This document shows, in pieces, positions 17,051-26,307 of a stretch of 64,000 nucleotides of DNA. Each line of letters begins with the position of its first letter. Position 1 is the stretch's first letter. The notes beneath the pieces are model-generated. The model was not told where the DNA came from. It saw only the letters and a program-made list of their open reading frames with translations, and searched no databases. The translations under genes and the position numbers were made by a program. This stretch comes from Polynucleobacter sp. MWH-Braz-FAM2G (GTDB taxonomy: Bacteria; Pseudomonadota; Gammaproteobacteria; Burkholderiales; Burkholderiaceae): contig NZ_CP061300.1 of the NCBI RefSeq assembly GCF_018687635.1, positions 310,001-374,000 on the forward strand. The letters run 5' to 3'.

Positions 17051-18196
17051 ATGAATTCAATAACAGAGCTTTTTGGCCCCTCGATAACAGAACTTGAGCT
17101 TAAGACAGTCATGGATGCAATGCAAAATGGCTGGTATGGCAGTCAAAAGTATTGGTATGTCGAGAAATTCGAGAGGGAATTCGCCCAATACCACGGCCGA
17201 AAATACGCCATGATGACGCCTAACTGCACCTCAGCAATTCATTTGCTGCTATTGGGCCTAGGCATTGGTCCTGGTGACGAAGTCATCGTACCCGAGTGCA
17301 CTTGGATTGCTTCCGCGACGAATATTACTCACATCGGTGCCAAGACTGTATTTGCCGATATTGATGAAAATACTTGGTGTATGTCGGCGGAGAGTCTAGA
17401 GCGCGTCATCACCCCAAAGACCAAAGCGGTCATTGTCGTCGATCTGTATGGCAACATGCCTGATATGGATGCTATCCGTAGCGTGACCAAAAAGCACGGA
17501 ATTTATCTCATAGAGGATGCAGCCGGTGCGCTAGGCTCTGTTTATCGCGACAAAAGGGCCGGCAGCTTTGGCATAGGCTCAGTGTTTAGCTTTCACCGTA
17601 CAAAGACCATCACTACTGGCGAGGGCGGCATGCTACTGATCGATGACCAAAAACTGTACGAGCGTTGCCATTTCCTGCGTGACCATGGCCGTTCTAGGGA
17701 TAAACACTACTTCAACGATGAGGTGGCATACAAATATATGCCCTGTAACCTACTGGGCTCACTCGGTTATGCCCAGTTCCAACGTGTGGAAGAGCTAGTG
17801 CAAGCCAAGCGCCACTTGCTTGAGTGCTACCGTCTAGTTTTTGCCGATGTGCCAGACTTATATTTAAATCCTGAGCCTCCTGAGGGGAGAAATGGGGCTT
17901 GGTGTACTGCTCTAATCTTCGGCCGTAGCCACAAAATCAACAAGGAATATATAATAAGTGAGCTTGCCAAGAGGGGCTTCGAAGGTCGTCCCTTCTTCTA
18001 TCCACTAAGCAGTATGCCGGCCTACGGTAGTCGTGGCGCTGAGATGGCCCTTAAGAACCCCATTGCCTACGACCTCTCATGCCGCGGTATCTGTCTACCT
18101 GCCGCATTCAGAACCAGCGACACCCAATTGCTTGAATACAGCAACGCTATCCGATCCGTACTCGGTCTGGCGCCGAAAATCGATTTGAATGAATAA
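17051..18196 (+). CDS. DegT-family sugar aminotransferase (perosamine synthase-like)
   Basis: A 381-residue PLP aminotransferase with K185 in SFHRTKTITTGEGGML, a form closer to GDP-perosamine synthase and other C4 aminotransferases than to the FdtB type at 12904. Other marks are MMTPNCTSAIHLLLL, PECTWIASATNI and EDAAGALGS. It would transfer an amino group from glutamate to a 4-keto sugar. GDP-4-keto-6-deoxymannose, the substrate for colitose, is also the perosamine precursor, so both could branch from one pool; this is inference. The stop overlaps the FdtA-like gene by 8 bp. Confidence 0.75.
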   Translation: MNSITELFGPSITELELKTVMDAMQNGWYGSQKYWYVEKFEREFAQYHGRKYAMMTPNCTSAIHLLLLGLGIGPGDEVIVPECTWIASATNITHIGAKTVFADIDENTWCMSAESLERVITPKTKAVIVVDLYGNMPDMDAIRSVTKKHGIYLIEDAAGALGSVYRDKRAGSFGIGSVFSFHRTKTITTGEGGMLLIDDQKLYERCHFLRDHGRSRDKHYFNDEVAYKYMPCNLLGSLGYAQFQRVEELVQAKRHLLECYRLVFADVPDLYLNPEPPEGRNGAWCTALIFGRSHKINKEYIISELAKRGFEGRPFFYPLSSMPAYGSRGAEMALKNPIAYDLSCRGICLPAAFRTSDTQLLEYSNAIRSVLGLAPKIDLNE

Positions 18197-18605
18197 TCTG
18201 GATAATATCCGCTTTGTTGATGTCCCCTGCTATCCCGACAGGCAGGGCTTGCTTGTTGCTTATAATGAGATTTCTGATTTTGGAATCGATATACGGCGCG
18301 TCTTTGTTGTCGCAGGACATGCCAATTCGATGCGAGGTAAGCATGCTCACAAAGCACTTACACAGATTTTGATATGTGTGCAGGGTACTTGCTGCGTTGT
18401 CTGCGATGATGGTACTCAGCGCAGAGAGTTCATACTTGATCAGGCCAATCGCGCCCTCATCCTTCCGAATGGCATCTGGTCCGAACAATTCTATGTCGAA
18501 GAGGGCACGGTTCTTGTCGTACTGTGTGATTTGCAGTACGATGAAAGCGACTATATACGCGACTATGAATCTTATCTAGCTTTCCGTAAACGAGGCGTTG
18601 CGTGA
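18189..18605 (+). CDS. dTDP-6-deoxy-hexulose 3,4-ketoisomerase-like cupin (FdtA/WxcM type)
   Basis: A 138-residue single-domain cupin. The family signature RGKHAHKALTQILICVQGTC at about residues 46-65 includes the two active-site histidines, followed by LILPNGIWSEQFYVEEGTVLVVLCD. FdtA and QdtA shift the keto group of dTDP-4-keto-6-deoxyglucose from C4 to C3 ahead of an FdtB or QdtB aminotransferase, matching the 12904 gene. It overlaps its upstream neighbour by 8 bp and its downstream neighbour by 4 bp, so the three form a translationally coupled unit. Confidence 0.82.
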   Translation: MNNLDNIRFVDVPCYPDRQGLLVAYNEISDFGIDIRRVFVVAGHANSMRGKHAHKALTQILICVQGTCCVVCDDGTQRREFILDQANRALILPNGIWSEQFYVEEGTVLVVLCDLQYDESDYIRDYESYLAFRKRGVA

Positions 18606-19546
18606 AGGCGGTTATCACTGGCGGCCTTGGTCATATTGGATCACGCCTGATCCGCGAATTGCCAATAGTTTTTCCAAGTATGGCAGTTGTCATTGTCGAT
18701 AATCTAGCAACTCAGCGCTACGTGTCCCTATTTAATTTGCCGTCAACTGTAAAATATTATTTTGTGCAGGGCGATGTCACCCAGATTGATCTTGCGCCGG
18801 TCTTCGCTGGTGCTGATGTAGTCATCCATCTTGCAGCGCTAACTGACCCGGGGGCTAGCTTCGATCATCCCGAAGCAATGGAACAAATTAATTATGCAGC
18901 AACTCAGCGTGTGGCTGAAGCGTGTGTAGAGGCTGGTGTGCCGCTGATTCACGCTTCTTCCACCAGTGTTTATGGAACAGAGAAAGATAGCGTGGACGAA
19001 TTTTGTGGTCCTGAGGATATCTCACCGCAAAGCCCCTACGCAGAAATAAAACACAAGGAAGAGCTCTTCGTCAAGGACCTGTGCCACAGTGGCAGCCTCA
19101 GGGGTATGAGCTTTCGCTTTGGTACCATCTTTGGTATATCTCCCGGTATGCGCTTCCATACGGCAGTAAACAAGTTTTGCTGGCAGGCGGCCATGGGACA
19201 ACCCTTGTCTGTTTGGAATACTGCTTACGATCAGATGCGCCCTTATCTCGACCTAGGAGATGCCGTGCGCGCCATACAATTTGTCATCCAACATCAGCTT
19301 TTCGACGGCGGTATTTACAATGCAGTTTCAATTAATATAAGTGTGCGCGATGTCGTGGATACCATAGGTCGGTATATCCCTAATCTGAAAATCGAGTTAG
19401 TGGACAGTCGCATTATGAATACCCTCTCCTACCGCGTGCTCAATACTCGCCTGACCCGGCATGGCTTCTTGTTTCAGGGCGGGCTAGATGAAGCAGTACG
19501 GACCACCTTGCAGCAGTTGAGAAATGCAAACTCAGTGTGTGTTTAA
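18602..19546 (+). CDS. NAD-dependent epimerase/reductase (extended SDR)
   Basis: A 314-residue extended SDR starting at GTG with the Rossmann motif VITGGLGHIGSRLI. It has HLAALTDPGASFDHP, a Ser-rich strand HASSTSVYG and a catalytic YAEIK near residues 145-149. It could be the 4-epimerase or 4-ketoreductase that finishes one of the unusual sugars made by the aminotransferase, ketoisomerase or C-methyltransferase genes nearby. Sequence does not distinguish these. It overlaps the FdtA-like gene by 4 bp. Confidence 0.75.
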   Translation: MKAVITGGLGHIGSRLIRELPIVFPSMAVVIVDNLATQRYVSLFNLPSTVKYYFVQGDVTQIDLAPVFAGADVVIHLAALTDPGASFDHPEAMEQINYAATQRVAEACVEAGVPLIHASSTSVYGTEKDSVDEFCGPEDISPQSPYAEIKHKEELFVKDLCHSGSLRGMSFRFGTIFGISPGMRFHTAVNKFCWQAAMGQPLSVWNTAYDQMRPYLDLGDAVRAIQFVIQHQLFDGGIYNAVSINISVRDVVDTIGRYIPNLKIELVDSRIMNTLSYRVLNTRLTRHGFLFQGGLDEAVRTTLQQLRNANSVCV

Positions 19547-19613
19547 CTTTGCACCTCAATTTCGGCCCGGGCGATGATCATAAATTAATTGCTCAAGTAA
19601 ATGAAAGAACAAT

Positions 19614-20327
19614 ATGAAACTTTTAAACTTTCTCCGTAGGAATAAGATCAAAAACTGGCGAGTGTCCCAAGATTATGAGCTTAGGGCAACTTTAGAGTTT
19701 ATGGATTCGGATTTCTTTCGGGCAAGAGCGCAAGAAATACATTCTGGCCAGAGAAATGCAAGCGTAGGATTTTTTGATGACATTTTATTAAAAGAGTTTT
19801 TTGATGGAAAAGAGACATATTTTAAGGAATTCATTGCCCATATCACGAATAGAGCCTGCCTAGACATAGGTCCATGTGTAGCGACGCCACTTAAGTCTTG
19901 GGATGTGACTAATGAGAAATTTGTAATAGAACCTCTGTTTGACACAATCAATAATTGGCAAATCGAGAACTATGGATTCTCGCTTTATGAAGGAATAAAG
20001 TGCTACCCCATTCCGGCCGAAAATAGAATAGAAGAACTTGTTGGGAAAATAGATGGTGTTATTTACTGCAGAAATTGCATTGACCATACACCACACTGGC
20101 CATTTATTTTGTCAAACATAAGTCATTATGCAAAGTCTGGCTGTAAATTAATGCTATGGAATGATTTATTTCATGGCGAAGGTGTTGACGATGGTCACTA
20201 TAATATTACTGAAGCCCCCGAGAACTTCAGTCAGTTAATTGAGGCACTTGGGTTTCATGTCGTTCGAGAATTTAGGGATTTCAACCGATTAAGTGTAAAT
20301 TGGGGATGTTTTGCCGAAAAGAAGTGA
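19614..20327 (+). CDS. Putative SAM-dependent methyltransferase, divergent
   Basis: A 237-residue protein with a motif-I-like segment ACLDIGPCVATPLKSW near residue 82, and a methyltransferase-like later part (VIYCRNCIDHTPHWPFIL, then SGCKLMLWNDLF). The N-terminal 80 residues have no recognised domain. Role in the cluster is probably glycan methylation but the substrate is unknown. A 226-bp gene-free gap follows before the ABC transporter. Confidence 0.55.
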   Translation: MKLLNFLRRNKIKNWRVSQDYELRATLEFMDSDFFRARAQEIHSGQRNASVGFFDDILLKEFFDGKETYFKEFIAHITNRACLDIGPCVATPLKSWDVTNEKFVIEPLFDTINNWQIENYGFSLYEGIKCYPIPAENRIEELVGKIDGVIYCRNCIDHTPHWPFILSNISHYAKSGCKLMLWNDLFHGEGVDDGHYNITEAPENFSQLIEALGFHVVREFRDFNRLSVNWGCFAEKK

Positions 20328-20553
20328 AGTAGCTTTGGCTACAAAAGAGCTTTTGGTCTCGATTAGAATAATTGCCCACCCATTTGACAAGTCATTATTT
20401 GACCTTGATCCAAGAGCGTCAGCAGCAGGCTCCGGTTTTTCAAGCGGGCCACTATTGTCTTCGCCTTGAAAGATGTTTCAAGCGCATTTTGGCCGCTAAA
20501 CCAACGTCGCATAAATAGGTTGCAGGCTCTGTTTTCATCCTGCTCGAACCATA

Positions 20554-22329
20554 ATGGAAAATCTTAATAACACGCACCAAACCCTGCTTACCAGTTGGCA
20601 CCTGCTTGGCAGTCAGCGGCGGGAACTGCCGCTAGTGCTAGCGGCATCGGTTTTCATTGGTTTAATTGATGCCGTGAGTGTTGCTTTATTCGGCCCATTT
20701 ATCGCCAGTATGATCTCACCAGACCTAATCAAAACGCGCGTCTGGTACCAATGGACTGCCAACTTCATTGGCATGTCAGACGAAAGCCCTGTCTTCACAA
20801 TGGTAGTTATTTTGATTGGTGTTTTCGTAATTAAGCTAGCCGGTGCCACTCTATTGCTGCGAAATATATTCAATTTTTGCTCGCGTTTAGATCGACGTCT
20901 ACGTCACCAGTTGCTCGATCGCTATTTTGCCATTGACCTGTCGAATCTTGCTGAGTCATCCTCTGCTAACATCGTTCAAGTCGTGCATGGCTATACCAGC
21001 CAATTCTCTTATGGTTTAGTAGGGGCGCAGTTGCGTTCTTTCACTGAGGTGTTGATCGGCTTTGCGATCCTCCTCTATCTGCTTTATCTCAACCCGCTTG
21101 CTTTGTTGATGTTAGTACTATTGGTTAGCTGCCTAATCATTGTCTACGATCGCATTCTTAAGAAGCGTATACATGATTTTGGCGAAGAATCGTCCAGGTT
21201 GGGTGAAGTGCTTATACACTCTGTACAGCAAGTAGCGATGGGCATCCGCGAGATTCGCGTCTATGGCGTCGATAAACGACTCTTGGGCATTGCGAAAGAT
21301 GCTGCAAGCCAAGCCTCTAATCTAAGTGCTCGTTACCAATGGTTCCAGGCAATACCTAAATATTTTATCGAGTTTTCTCTGATGGTTACGGTGTGCTTGC
21401 TAGTGCTGCTAATGCAGCACGAACGCATGCCCAAGGAAGAAATGTTTGCTCTCATGGGCGTCTTCGGTGTAGCAATCATGCGCTTAACGCCGGCAGCTAA
21501 TTATGTACTTAGCGCGCTTTCACAGCTACGTTTCATTGATTTTGTTGTTAATAAGCTGGCAGAAGCCTTGCTTAAAGAGCCGCTAGTTAAACAAAGTGAT
21601 ACTGAAGCTGATGGCCTTTCTTTGGAGAGGTTCGAGTCAATCGAACTGAAATCCATCGGATTTCGTCATACCCCCCATTGTCAGGACCTGTTTTCAAATA
21701 TTGACTTGTTTATACGTCAGGGAGATTCGATTGGCTTGATTGGTCCATCTGGTGGCGGTAAGACCACGTTAGCGGAATTGATTCTTGGTCTTCGCCAGCC
21801 CACCAGCGGCGAAGTACTGATTAATGGGGTTGCCAACACCAAATATCGTAACTCCGAGAAATTCCGTCACTTTGCCTATATTCCTCAGCAACTATTTATA
21901 GTTCGGGGGTCAATCATTGACAATGTTTCACTTCTAGATGATGGAGTAAATGTTGAGAATAGGGTCGATATTGCTCTTTCTAGCGCCCAGTTGTCGGAAT
22001 TTATCCAACAACTTCCCCACGGTTTAAATACCTCATGCGGTGAAAACGGTGCAATGCTTTCAGGCGGTCAGCGCCAACGTATTGCCTTGGCTCGTGCTTT
22101 TTATCACAAACGCTCTGTGCTGGTAATGGATGAAGCAACCAGCGCCTTGGATTACGAAACGGAAAAGGAAATTATCCGCGAGGTGCGCGCCTTAAAGGGT
22201 AGTGTGACGTTGATTGTAATTGCTCATCGTTTAGAGACAGTGAAGGATTGCGACCGAATATTTAGGGTTGCAAATGGCGCGGTAGTAGAGGTTTCCAGCG
22301 AAGAGTTAGAAATACTGAGCACAAGATGA
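20554..22329 (+). CDS. ABC-type lipid-linked oligosaccharide flippase (PglK/Wzk/MsbA-like)
   Basis: A 591-residue half-transporter with an N-terminal six-helix membrane domain (roughly residues 20-320) fused to an ATPase. The ATPase has Walker A GPSGGGKTT near 397, signature LSGGQRQRIALARA, Walker B SVLVMDEATSALD and the H-loop IAHRLETV. PglK and Wzk use this architecture to flip undecaprenyl-linked oligosaccharides. No MATE-like Wzx flippase is seen in the window, so this is the best candidate for moving repeat units to the periplasmic face. The next GT2 gene overlaps its stop by 4 bp. Confidence 0.85.
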   Translation: MENLNNTHQTLLTSWHLLGSQRRELPLVLAASVFIGLIDAVSVALFGPFIASMISPDLIKTRVWYQWTANFIGMSDESPVFTMVVILIGVFVIKLAGATLLLRNIFNFCSRLDRRLRHQLLDRYFAIDLSNLAESSSANIVQVVHGYTSQFSYGLVGAQLRSFTEVLIGFAILLYLLYLNPLALLMLVLLVSCLIIVYDRILKKRIHDFGEESSRLGEVLIHSVQQVAMGIREIRVYGVDKRLLGIAKDAASQASNLSARYQWFQAIPKYFIEFSLMVTVCLLVLLMQHERMPKEEMFALMGVFGVAIMRLTPAANYVLSALSQLRFIDFVVNKLAEALLKEPLVKQSDTEADGLSLERFESIELKSIGFRHTPHCQDLFSNIDLFIRQGDSIGLIGPSGGGKTTLAELILGLRQPTSGEVLINGVANTKYRNSEKFRHFAYIPQQLFIVRGSIIDNVSLLDDGVNVENRVDIALSSAQLSEFIQQLPHGLNTSCGENGAMLSGGQRQRIALARAFYHKRSVLVMDEATSALDYETEKEIIREVRALKGSVTLIVIAHRLETVKDCDRIFRVANGAVVEVSSEELEILSTR

Positions 22330-23327
22330 GTGTAGAGTCACCTCGAATTTCGGTTCTTCTACCAGTTTACAACGGCGCTTCTTTTCTGGCTGCATCCATT
22401 GAAAGTATATTGTCCCAGTCATTCGAAGATTTCGAATTGTTGATACTTAACGATGGCTCGACAGATGACTCTGCAGCTATTGCTAGAACCTATGCGGATG
22501 AGCGTATTCGCTATTTCGAGCACCCTAATATGGGTTTGGCAGCGACTCTTAATAAAGGTGCGTATATTGCACGCGGAGAATTTTTGTTTCGGCAAGATCA
22601 AGATGATCTCTCCTACCCAGAACGTTTCGCTCTTCAGGTTGCATATTTAGATAAGCATCCTGATGTGGCTGTGCTTGGAACCTGGGCTAGAATATTTGTA
22701 GATGGTGATTCGGCCGTTACATATCGTTATCACCGCCACCCAACCACACATGTTGCCATTGCCTTTAACTCTATTTTTGACTCAACATTTGTGCACAGTA
22801 GTGTGGCTATGCGACGATCGGCTTTCGAAGCTATAGGCGGGTATAGTTGTGATCCTTTGCGCCAGCCACCTGAAGATTTCGAATTGTGGTCGAGAATGTG
22901 CAGGCAATATAGGGTAGCTAATCTTGACAAGGTTCTAATTGATTACCGGGAGGTAACCAGTAGTATGTCGCGTGTGTTGCGTGAGGATTTCTCTCAGCGT
23001 ATGCTCAGAATTAGTATCGAGAATCTGCGCTTTTGGTTGGATGGCAGTCCCTTTGCTATGTTTTCTGAAAGGCTTGCCAGCATCTTTCGTCTAGATGGTC
23101 TGCTGCCTACTCAGGCCACAGATAAGCCTATGATCGATCTTACGTTAAACCAACTTGGTCAAACTATTGGTGTCTCTAGAGATGTTCACAATTGGGAATA
23201 TATCCATGAGTTGCAACGCATCCGTCACCGGCTAATGCGTAATTACTGGTTAGGGCGCAGTCGACAAATTTGGGTACGCCTAGCTGTGAAAGTCGTGTTT
23301 CGAGTGTTAAAAGGTCTGCACGGTTAG
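22326..23327 (+). CDS. GT2 glycosyltransferase
   Basis: A 333-residue GT2 enzyme: ISVLLPVYNGASFLAASIES at the start, LLILNDGSTDDS, and FLFRQDQDDLSYPERF carrying the DxD-type motif. The C-terminal third beyond about residue 230 is outside the catalytic core and ends with a basic, amphipathic stretch. Its ATG overlaps the flippase stop (ATGA), tying it to the export gene. Sugar specificity unknown. Confidence 0.88.
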   Translation: MSVESPRISVLLPVYNGASFLAASIESILSQSFEDFELLILNDGSTDDSAAIARTYADERIRYFEHPNMGLAATLNKGAYIARGEFLFRQDQDDLSYPERFALQVAYLDKHPDVAVLGTWARIFVDGDSAVTYRYHRHPTTHVAIAFNSIFDSTFVHSSVAMRRSAFEAIGGYSCDPLRQPPEDFELWSRMCRQYRVANLDKVLIDYREVTSSMSRVLREDFSQRMLRISIENLRFWLDGSPFAMFSERLASIFRLDGLLPTQATDKPMIDLTLNQLGQTIGVSRDVHNWEYIHELQRIRHRLMRNYWLGRSRQIWVRLAVKVVFRVLKGLHG

Positions 23328-23343
23328 AATTGAGGCAGTCACC

Positions 23344-24162
23344 ATGGATATTCTTTACATTTTCAATTTTGAATCTCAGCAACTAGAAAGTGCGTTAGCT
23401 CGATTCCGGTTTTCGCTGGCAAGTTTAGCGACGCAGCGTGTACGTATTTGCGTATCCAATAATTCAGAATACTGCATCCTTTCTCGCATTGAAGATGTTG
23501 TTCCTGATTTAGCTTATGTGCACCGACCCTACCGTGGAAAGTTTAGTCGCGCTCACGCCATTAATTTCGGTGTTAGATCTTTAGTCAGTTCTGAGTATTT
23601 CATGATTTCGGATGTGGACCTTATCTATCGACCCGATCACATTGATGCAATAAAACACAAGTTACAAAAAGCCTTGCAAACAATAAAGCGACCTCTGCGT
23701 ATGGTGTTTTGGAACTACAACCTGCAACCACGTTTCGAGCCAGCTTGGATGAATATACGCTTTCTGCGTCGATTTGCATCAACCAGCCCACTAATGGAAT
23801 GCTCGGATTACGAAACGTTGTCTAAGCTACCAAATAATGGGGGTGGCTTCGCACATGGTAACGGCATCATCCATCTTGAAACCTTCATGCGATTACGTGG
23901 TTACGACGAGGAGATGATTGGCTACGGTCCTGAAGATGATCTTTTTAACACCCGTATTGGCAAGGTTAACGATATCATCTACGACAATTCCGACGATACG
24001 GCTTCTATTCATCTGTGGCATCCACGCCTACAGCTAATACAGCTAAAGAAGAATATGAGTATCTGGCGAAAGCGCAAAGCCTATTATGAAAGCCTTAACG
24101 CCCCAGATTGGAGCGATGTCATCGCGAACAAGAATAGGCCAAACTGGGGGGAGATTTCCTAA
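23344..24162 (+). CDS. GT-A glycosyltransferase with galactosyltransferase-type C-terminal region
   Basis: A 272-residue cytosolic GT-A enzyme. YFMISDVDLIYRPDHI near residues 83-98 is the DxD, and GFAHGNGIIHLETFMRLRGYDEEM then GYGPEDDLFNTRI near 198-210 resemble the C-terminal region of galactosyltransferases (Glyco_transf_7C type). It lies in a tight group of four transferases, with 1-bp stop/start overlap to the next gene. Acceptor and donor are not predictable. Confidence 0.75.
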   Translation: MDILYIFNFESQQLESALARFRFSLASLATQRVRICVSNNSEYCILSRIEDVVPDLAYVHRPYRGKFSRAHAINFGVRSLVSSEYFMISDVDLIYRPDHIDAIKHKLQKALQTIKRPLRMVFWNYNLQPRFEPAWMNIRFLRRFASTSPLMECSDYETLSKLPNNGGGFAHGNGIIHLETFMRLRGYDEEMIGYGPEDDLFNTRIGKVNDIIYDNSDDTASIHLWHPRLQLIQLKKNMSIWRKRKAYYESLNAPDWSDVIANKNRPNWGEIS

Positions 24163-25154
24163 TGAGTTCTGATACCTTTGTCTGGACCGAGGTGTACAAC
24201 TGTGGTGAGATTGGCGCAGTTGCTATCAGTTCATTCCTAAAGCACCATCCCAACATAGTCGTGCATGTCTTCGGTTCTGCCGAAGACTTATTGCTTATCC
24301 CAGATTCAGCCACAGTCATGAAGATAATGCTTCCCTCCGGCTTTGGTAGAGGGTTATCCTCATGGTTGTGGCGTAAATTGGGTGCTGGATCATCTTCTAT
24401 TACCGAGGATTATTTGAAAAATGGTTTCGCTCGTGGCCATCTTGGCACCGCACGTTTATGGGCCTATCTTATCAATTGCCGACCAGAAGCTAAGATGATT
24501 CACTTTGATAGCGATATTATCTTTCTTGGTGATGTGGTAACTGAGTTGAAAAAAAGATTAGACACCTACGATTTAGTAGGTCCTGTACGTAATTACAAGC
24601 ATAACCCCAACAACCTCGATCACGTCCGTCATCTAGCTGATGTGACGCAAACCTACTGTTTTGGCTTTAACAAGCACAAGATAAATTGCCACCGCTATGG
24701 CGAGTTAGTCAGGATGTGTTTGGGCTCCTACAACCCTAAAGAGCATCCAGTGATTGACTTCTTTGATCCAGTCATGTTCGAGATTTTGGGGAATCGAGGA
24801 AGTATCTCCTTTTTGAATCACGATGAAGTTGGTGGCTGCAATCTGCAGGGCAGTCGTCTAAATGCATTCTCCGCAGTCAATGACTTTGCGACACCATTCA
24901 AGATAGATTTCGGCAGCAAACTTATTCATTTCTCAGCAGTCGGCTCTGGAGTTAATATATATCGCAATAAGACTGTACGTATGCCGGAGAGCTATCGCAA
25001 GTATGCATTGGATCGCTACGCTCTCTTTACCAAAGTCTTTTATAACCACGATATAGGGATAGATCTTTCATCCTATGAAACTTTGATCGAGCATCTCAAG
25101 AAGATCGATACCAAACAATGGATCTACCAAAATGATTCTATTAAAGTAGGGTAA
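24162..25154 (+). CDS. Putative glycosyltransferase, GT-A-like, poorly characterised family
   Basis: A 330-residue protein. The clearest motif is MIHFDSDIIFLGDV near residues 111-124, a DxD in a hydrophobic strand as in GT-A enzymes that act like GT8, preceded by GHLGTARLWAYLI. Two acidic/histidine-rich segments (HNDE-type and DFGSKLIHFSAVG) near the end may complete the site. Placement between a galactosyltransferase-like gene and a fucosyltransferase supports a glycan role. I do not recognise the exact family. Confidence 0.6.
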   Translation: MSSDTFVWTEVYNCGEIGAVAISSFLKHHPNIVVHVFGSAEDLLLIPDSATVMKIMLPSGFGRGLSSWLWRKLGAGSSSITEDYLKNGFARGHLGTARLWAYLINCRPEAKMIHFDSDIIFLGDVVTELKKRLDTYDLVGPVRNYKHNPNNLDHVRHLADVTQTYCFGFNKHKINCHRYGELVRMCLGSYNPKEHPVIDFFDPVMFEILGNRGSISFLNHDEVGGCNLQGSRLNAFSAVNDFATPFKIDFGSKLIHFSAVGSGVNIYRNKTVRMPESYRKYALDRYALFTKVFYNHDIGIDLSSYETLIEHLKKIDTKQWIYQNDSIKVG

Positions 25155-26176
25155 TGAAAATCGCCTTTGTTGTTCCACCTTTCTTCAAAAAAGGGCGTAT
25201 TTTTGCAGAACATGATTTGGTAGCAAATCGAGATGACTGTTTGCGCCCCTTTATCGAACTGCATAAAGCACTGGCTCAAGAGGGAATTATTCTGGCTACG
25301 GCTGATGAATTACCAATATGTGAAGCGGACGCAGTGCTGTGTCTAAATATGCCCCAGTATGATCATTTGATGTGGCAAAAGGTTGTTGAGCGTGGCATAC
25401 CAGTACACGTTATTGCCTTAGAAAGCGAATATATTCACCCCTTAAATGCAGACCCAACACTTATCGCACGCTGTACAACTATCTTCACATACCGCGATGA
25501 TGTCGTTGACGGAGTTAAATTCCAGTCAATTCGTTTTGCTCAGCAACTGCGTCCGCCACTAAGGCGACCTTGGGTCGGTCGTAAGTTTGCTTGCATGGTG
25601 TCTGGCAATAAGGCTTCCTCCCACCCAAATGAATTGTATTCACGGCGTTTGGAGCTGATACGTTGGTATGACAAACACCATCAAGATATGTTCGACCTAT
25701 TTGGTACTGATTGGGAGGTACCTGCACCTTCCAACTTATGTATGCGTGTAGTACGTCGACTGCCAGTCCTGAAGAATCTAATGGCGCCTAAGCTGAGAGT
25801 ATATCGCGGCACTATTAGTCAGAAGTTAGATACTCTTGCAGGTTATCGCTTTAACTTCTGTTATGAGAACTTTAATTCTCCTGAAGGCTGGATCACTGAA
25901 AAGATTTTTGATGCCATGTTCGCCGGTTGCGTTCCTATCTATTGGGGGCCTAACAACATTTCGTATCATATTCCAGCTAGCTGCTACATAGATGCATCAA
26001 AATTATCTGAGCCACAGGCTATTCACGAACAACTCATGTCTCTCGACGACGCTCAGTGTAATGGTATTATCGAATCTATTGAAAGTTATTTGCGGAGCGA
26101 TCTTGCGGCGAAATTTTCAGTAGAAACTTTCGTAAAAAAAGTTGTGCAACGATTGCAAATGGTGTCAGGAAAATAA
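25154..26176 (+). CDS. GT10 fucosyltransferase-like enzyme
   Basis: A 340-residue GT10 enzyme. The family signature at about residues 231-265 is complete: YRFNFCYENFNSPEGWITEK followed by IFDAMFAGCVPIYWGPNNI, which holds the GDP-fucose binding residues. GT10 members transfer L-fucose (alpha-1,3 or 1,4) from GDP-fucose. Because the window encodes a ColC/ColD pair but no separate fucose pathway, the donor may be GDP-colitose, which differs only by the missing 3-hydroxyl. Its start overlaps the previous stop by 1 bp. Confidence 0.85.
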   Translation: MKIAFVVPPFFKKGRIFAEHDLVANRDDCLRPFIELHKALAQEGIILATADELPICEADAVLCLNMPQYDHLMWQKVVERGIPVHVIALESEYIHPLNADPTLIARCTTIFTYRDDVVDGVKFQSIRFAQQLRPPLRRPWVGRKFACMVSGNKASSHPNELYSRRLELIRWYDKHHQDMFDLFGTDWEVPAPSNLCMRVVRRLPVLKNLMAPKLRVYRGTISQKLDTLAGYRFNFCYENFNSPEGWITEKIFDAMFAGCVPIYWGPNNISYHIPASCYIDASKLSEPQAIHEQLMSLDDAQCNGIIESIESYLRSDLAAKFSVETFVKKVVQRLQMVSGK

Positions 26177-26307
26177 AAATGAAGACTCATGATGGAGTCC
26201 CTGCGACAAATAGAATTAGCTTTATTAAGGTTAAATTATGCAATCGACCTGATATTGTTCTGGATGAGGGTTTACTCGTCCCTTCGTTGTTTTGGGGTTG
26301 ATGATCA

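Noticed and set aside
26179..26301. 40-codon open frame between GT10 and GT11 genes
   Set aside because: Short, no recognised similarity; could be a fragment of a former gene but unsupported.
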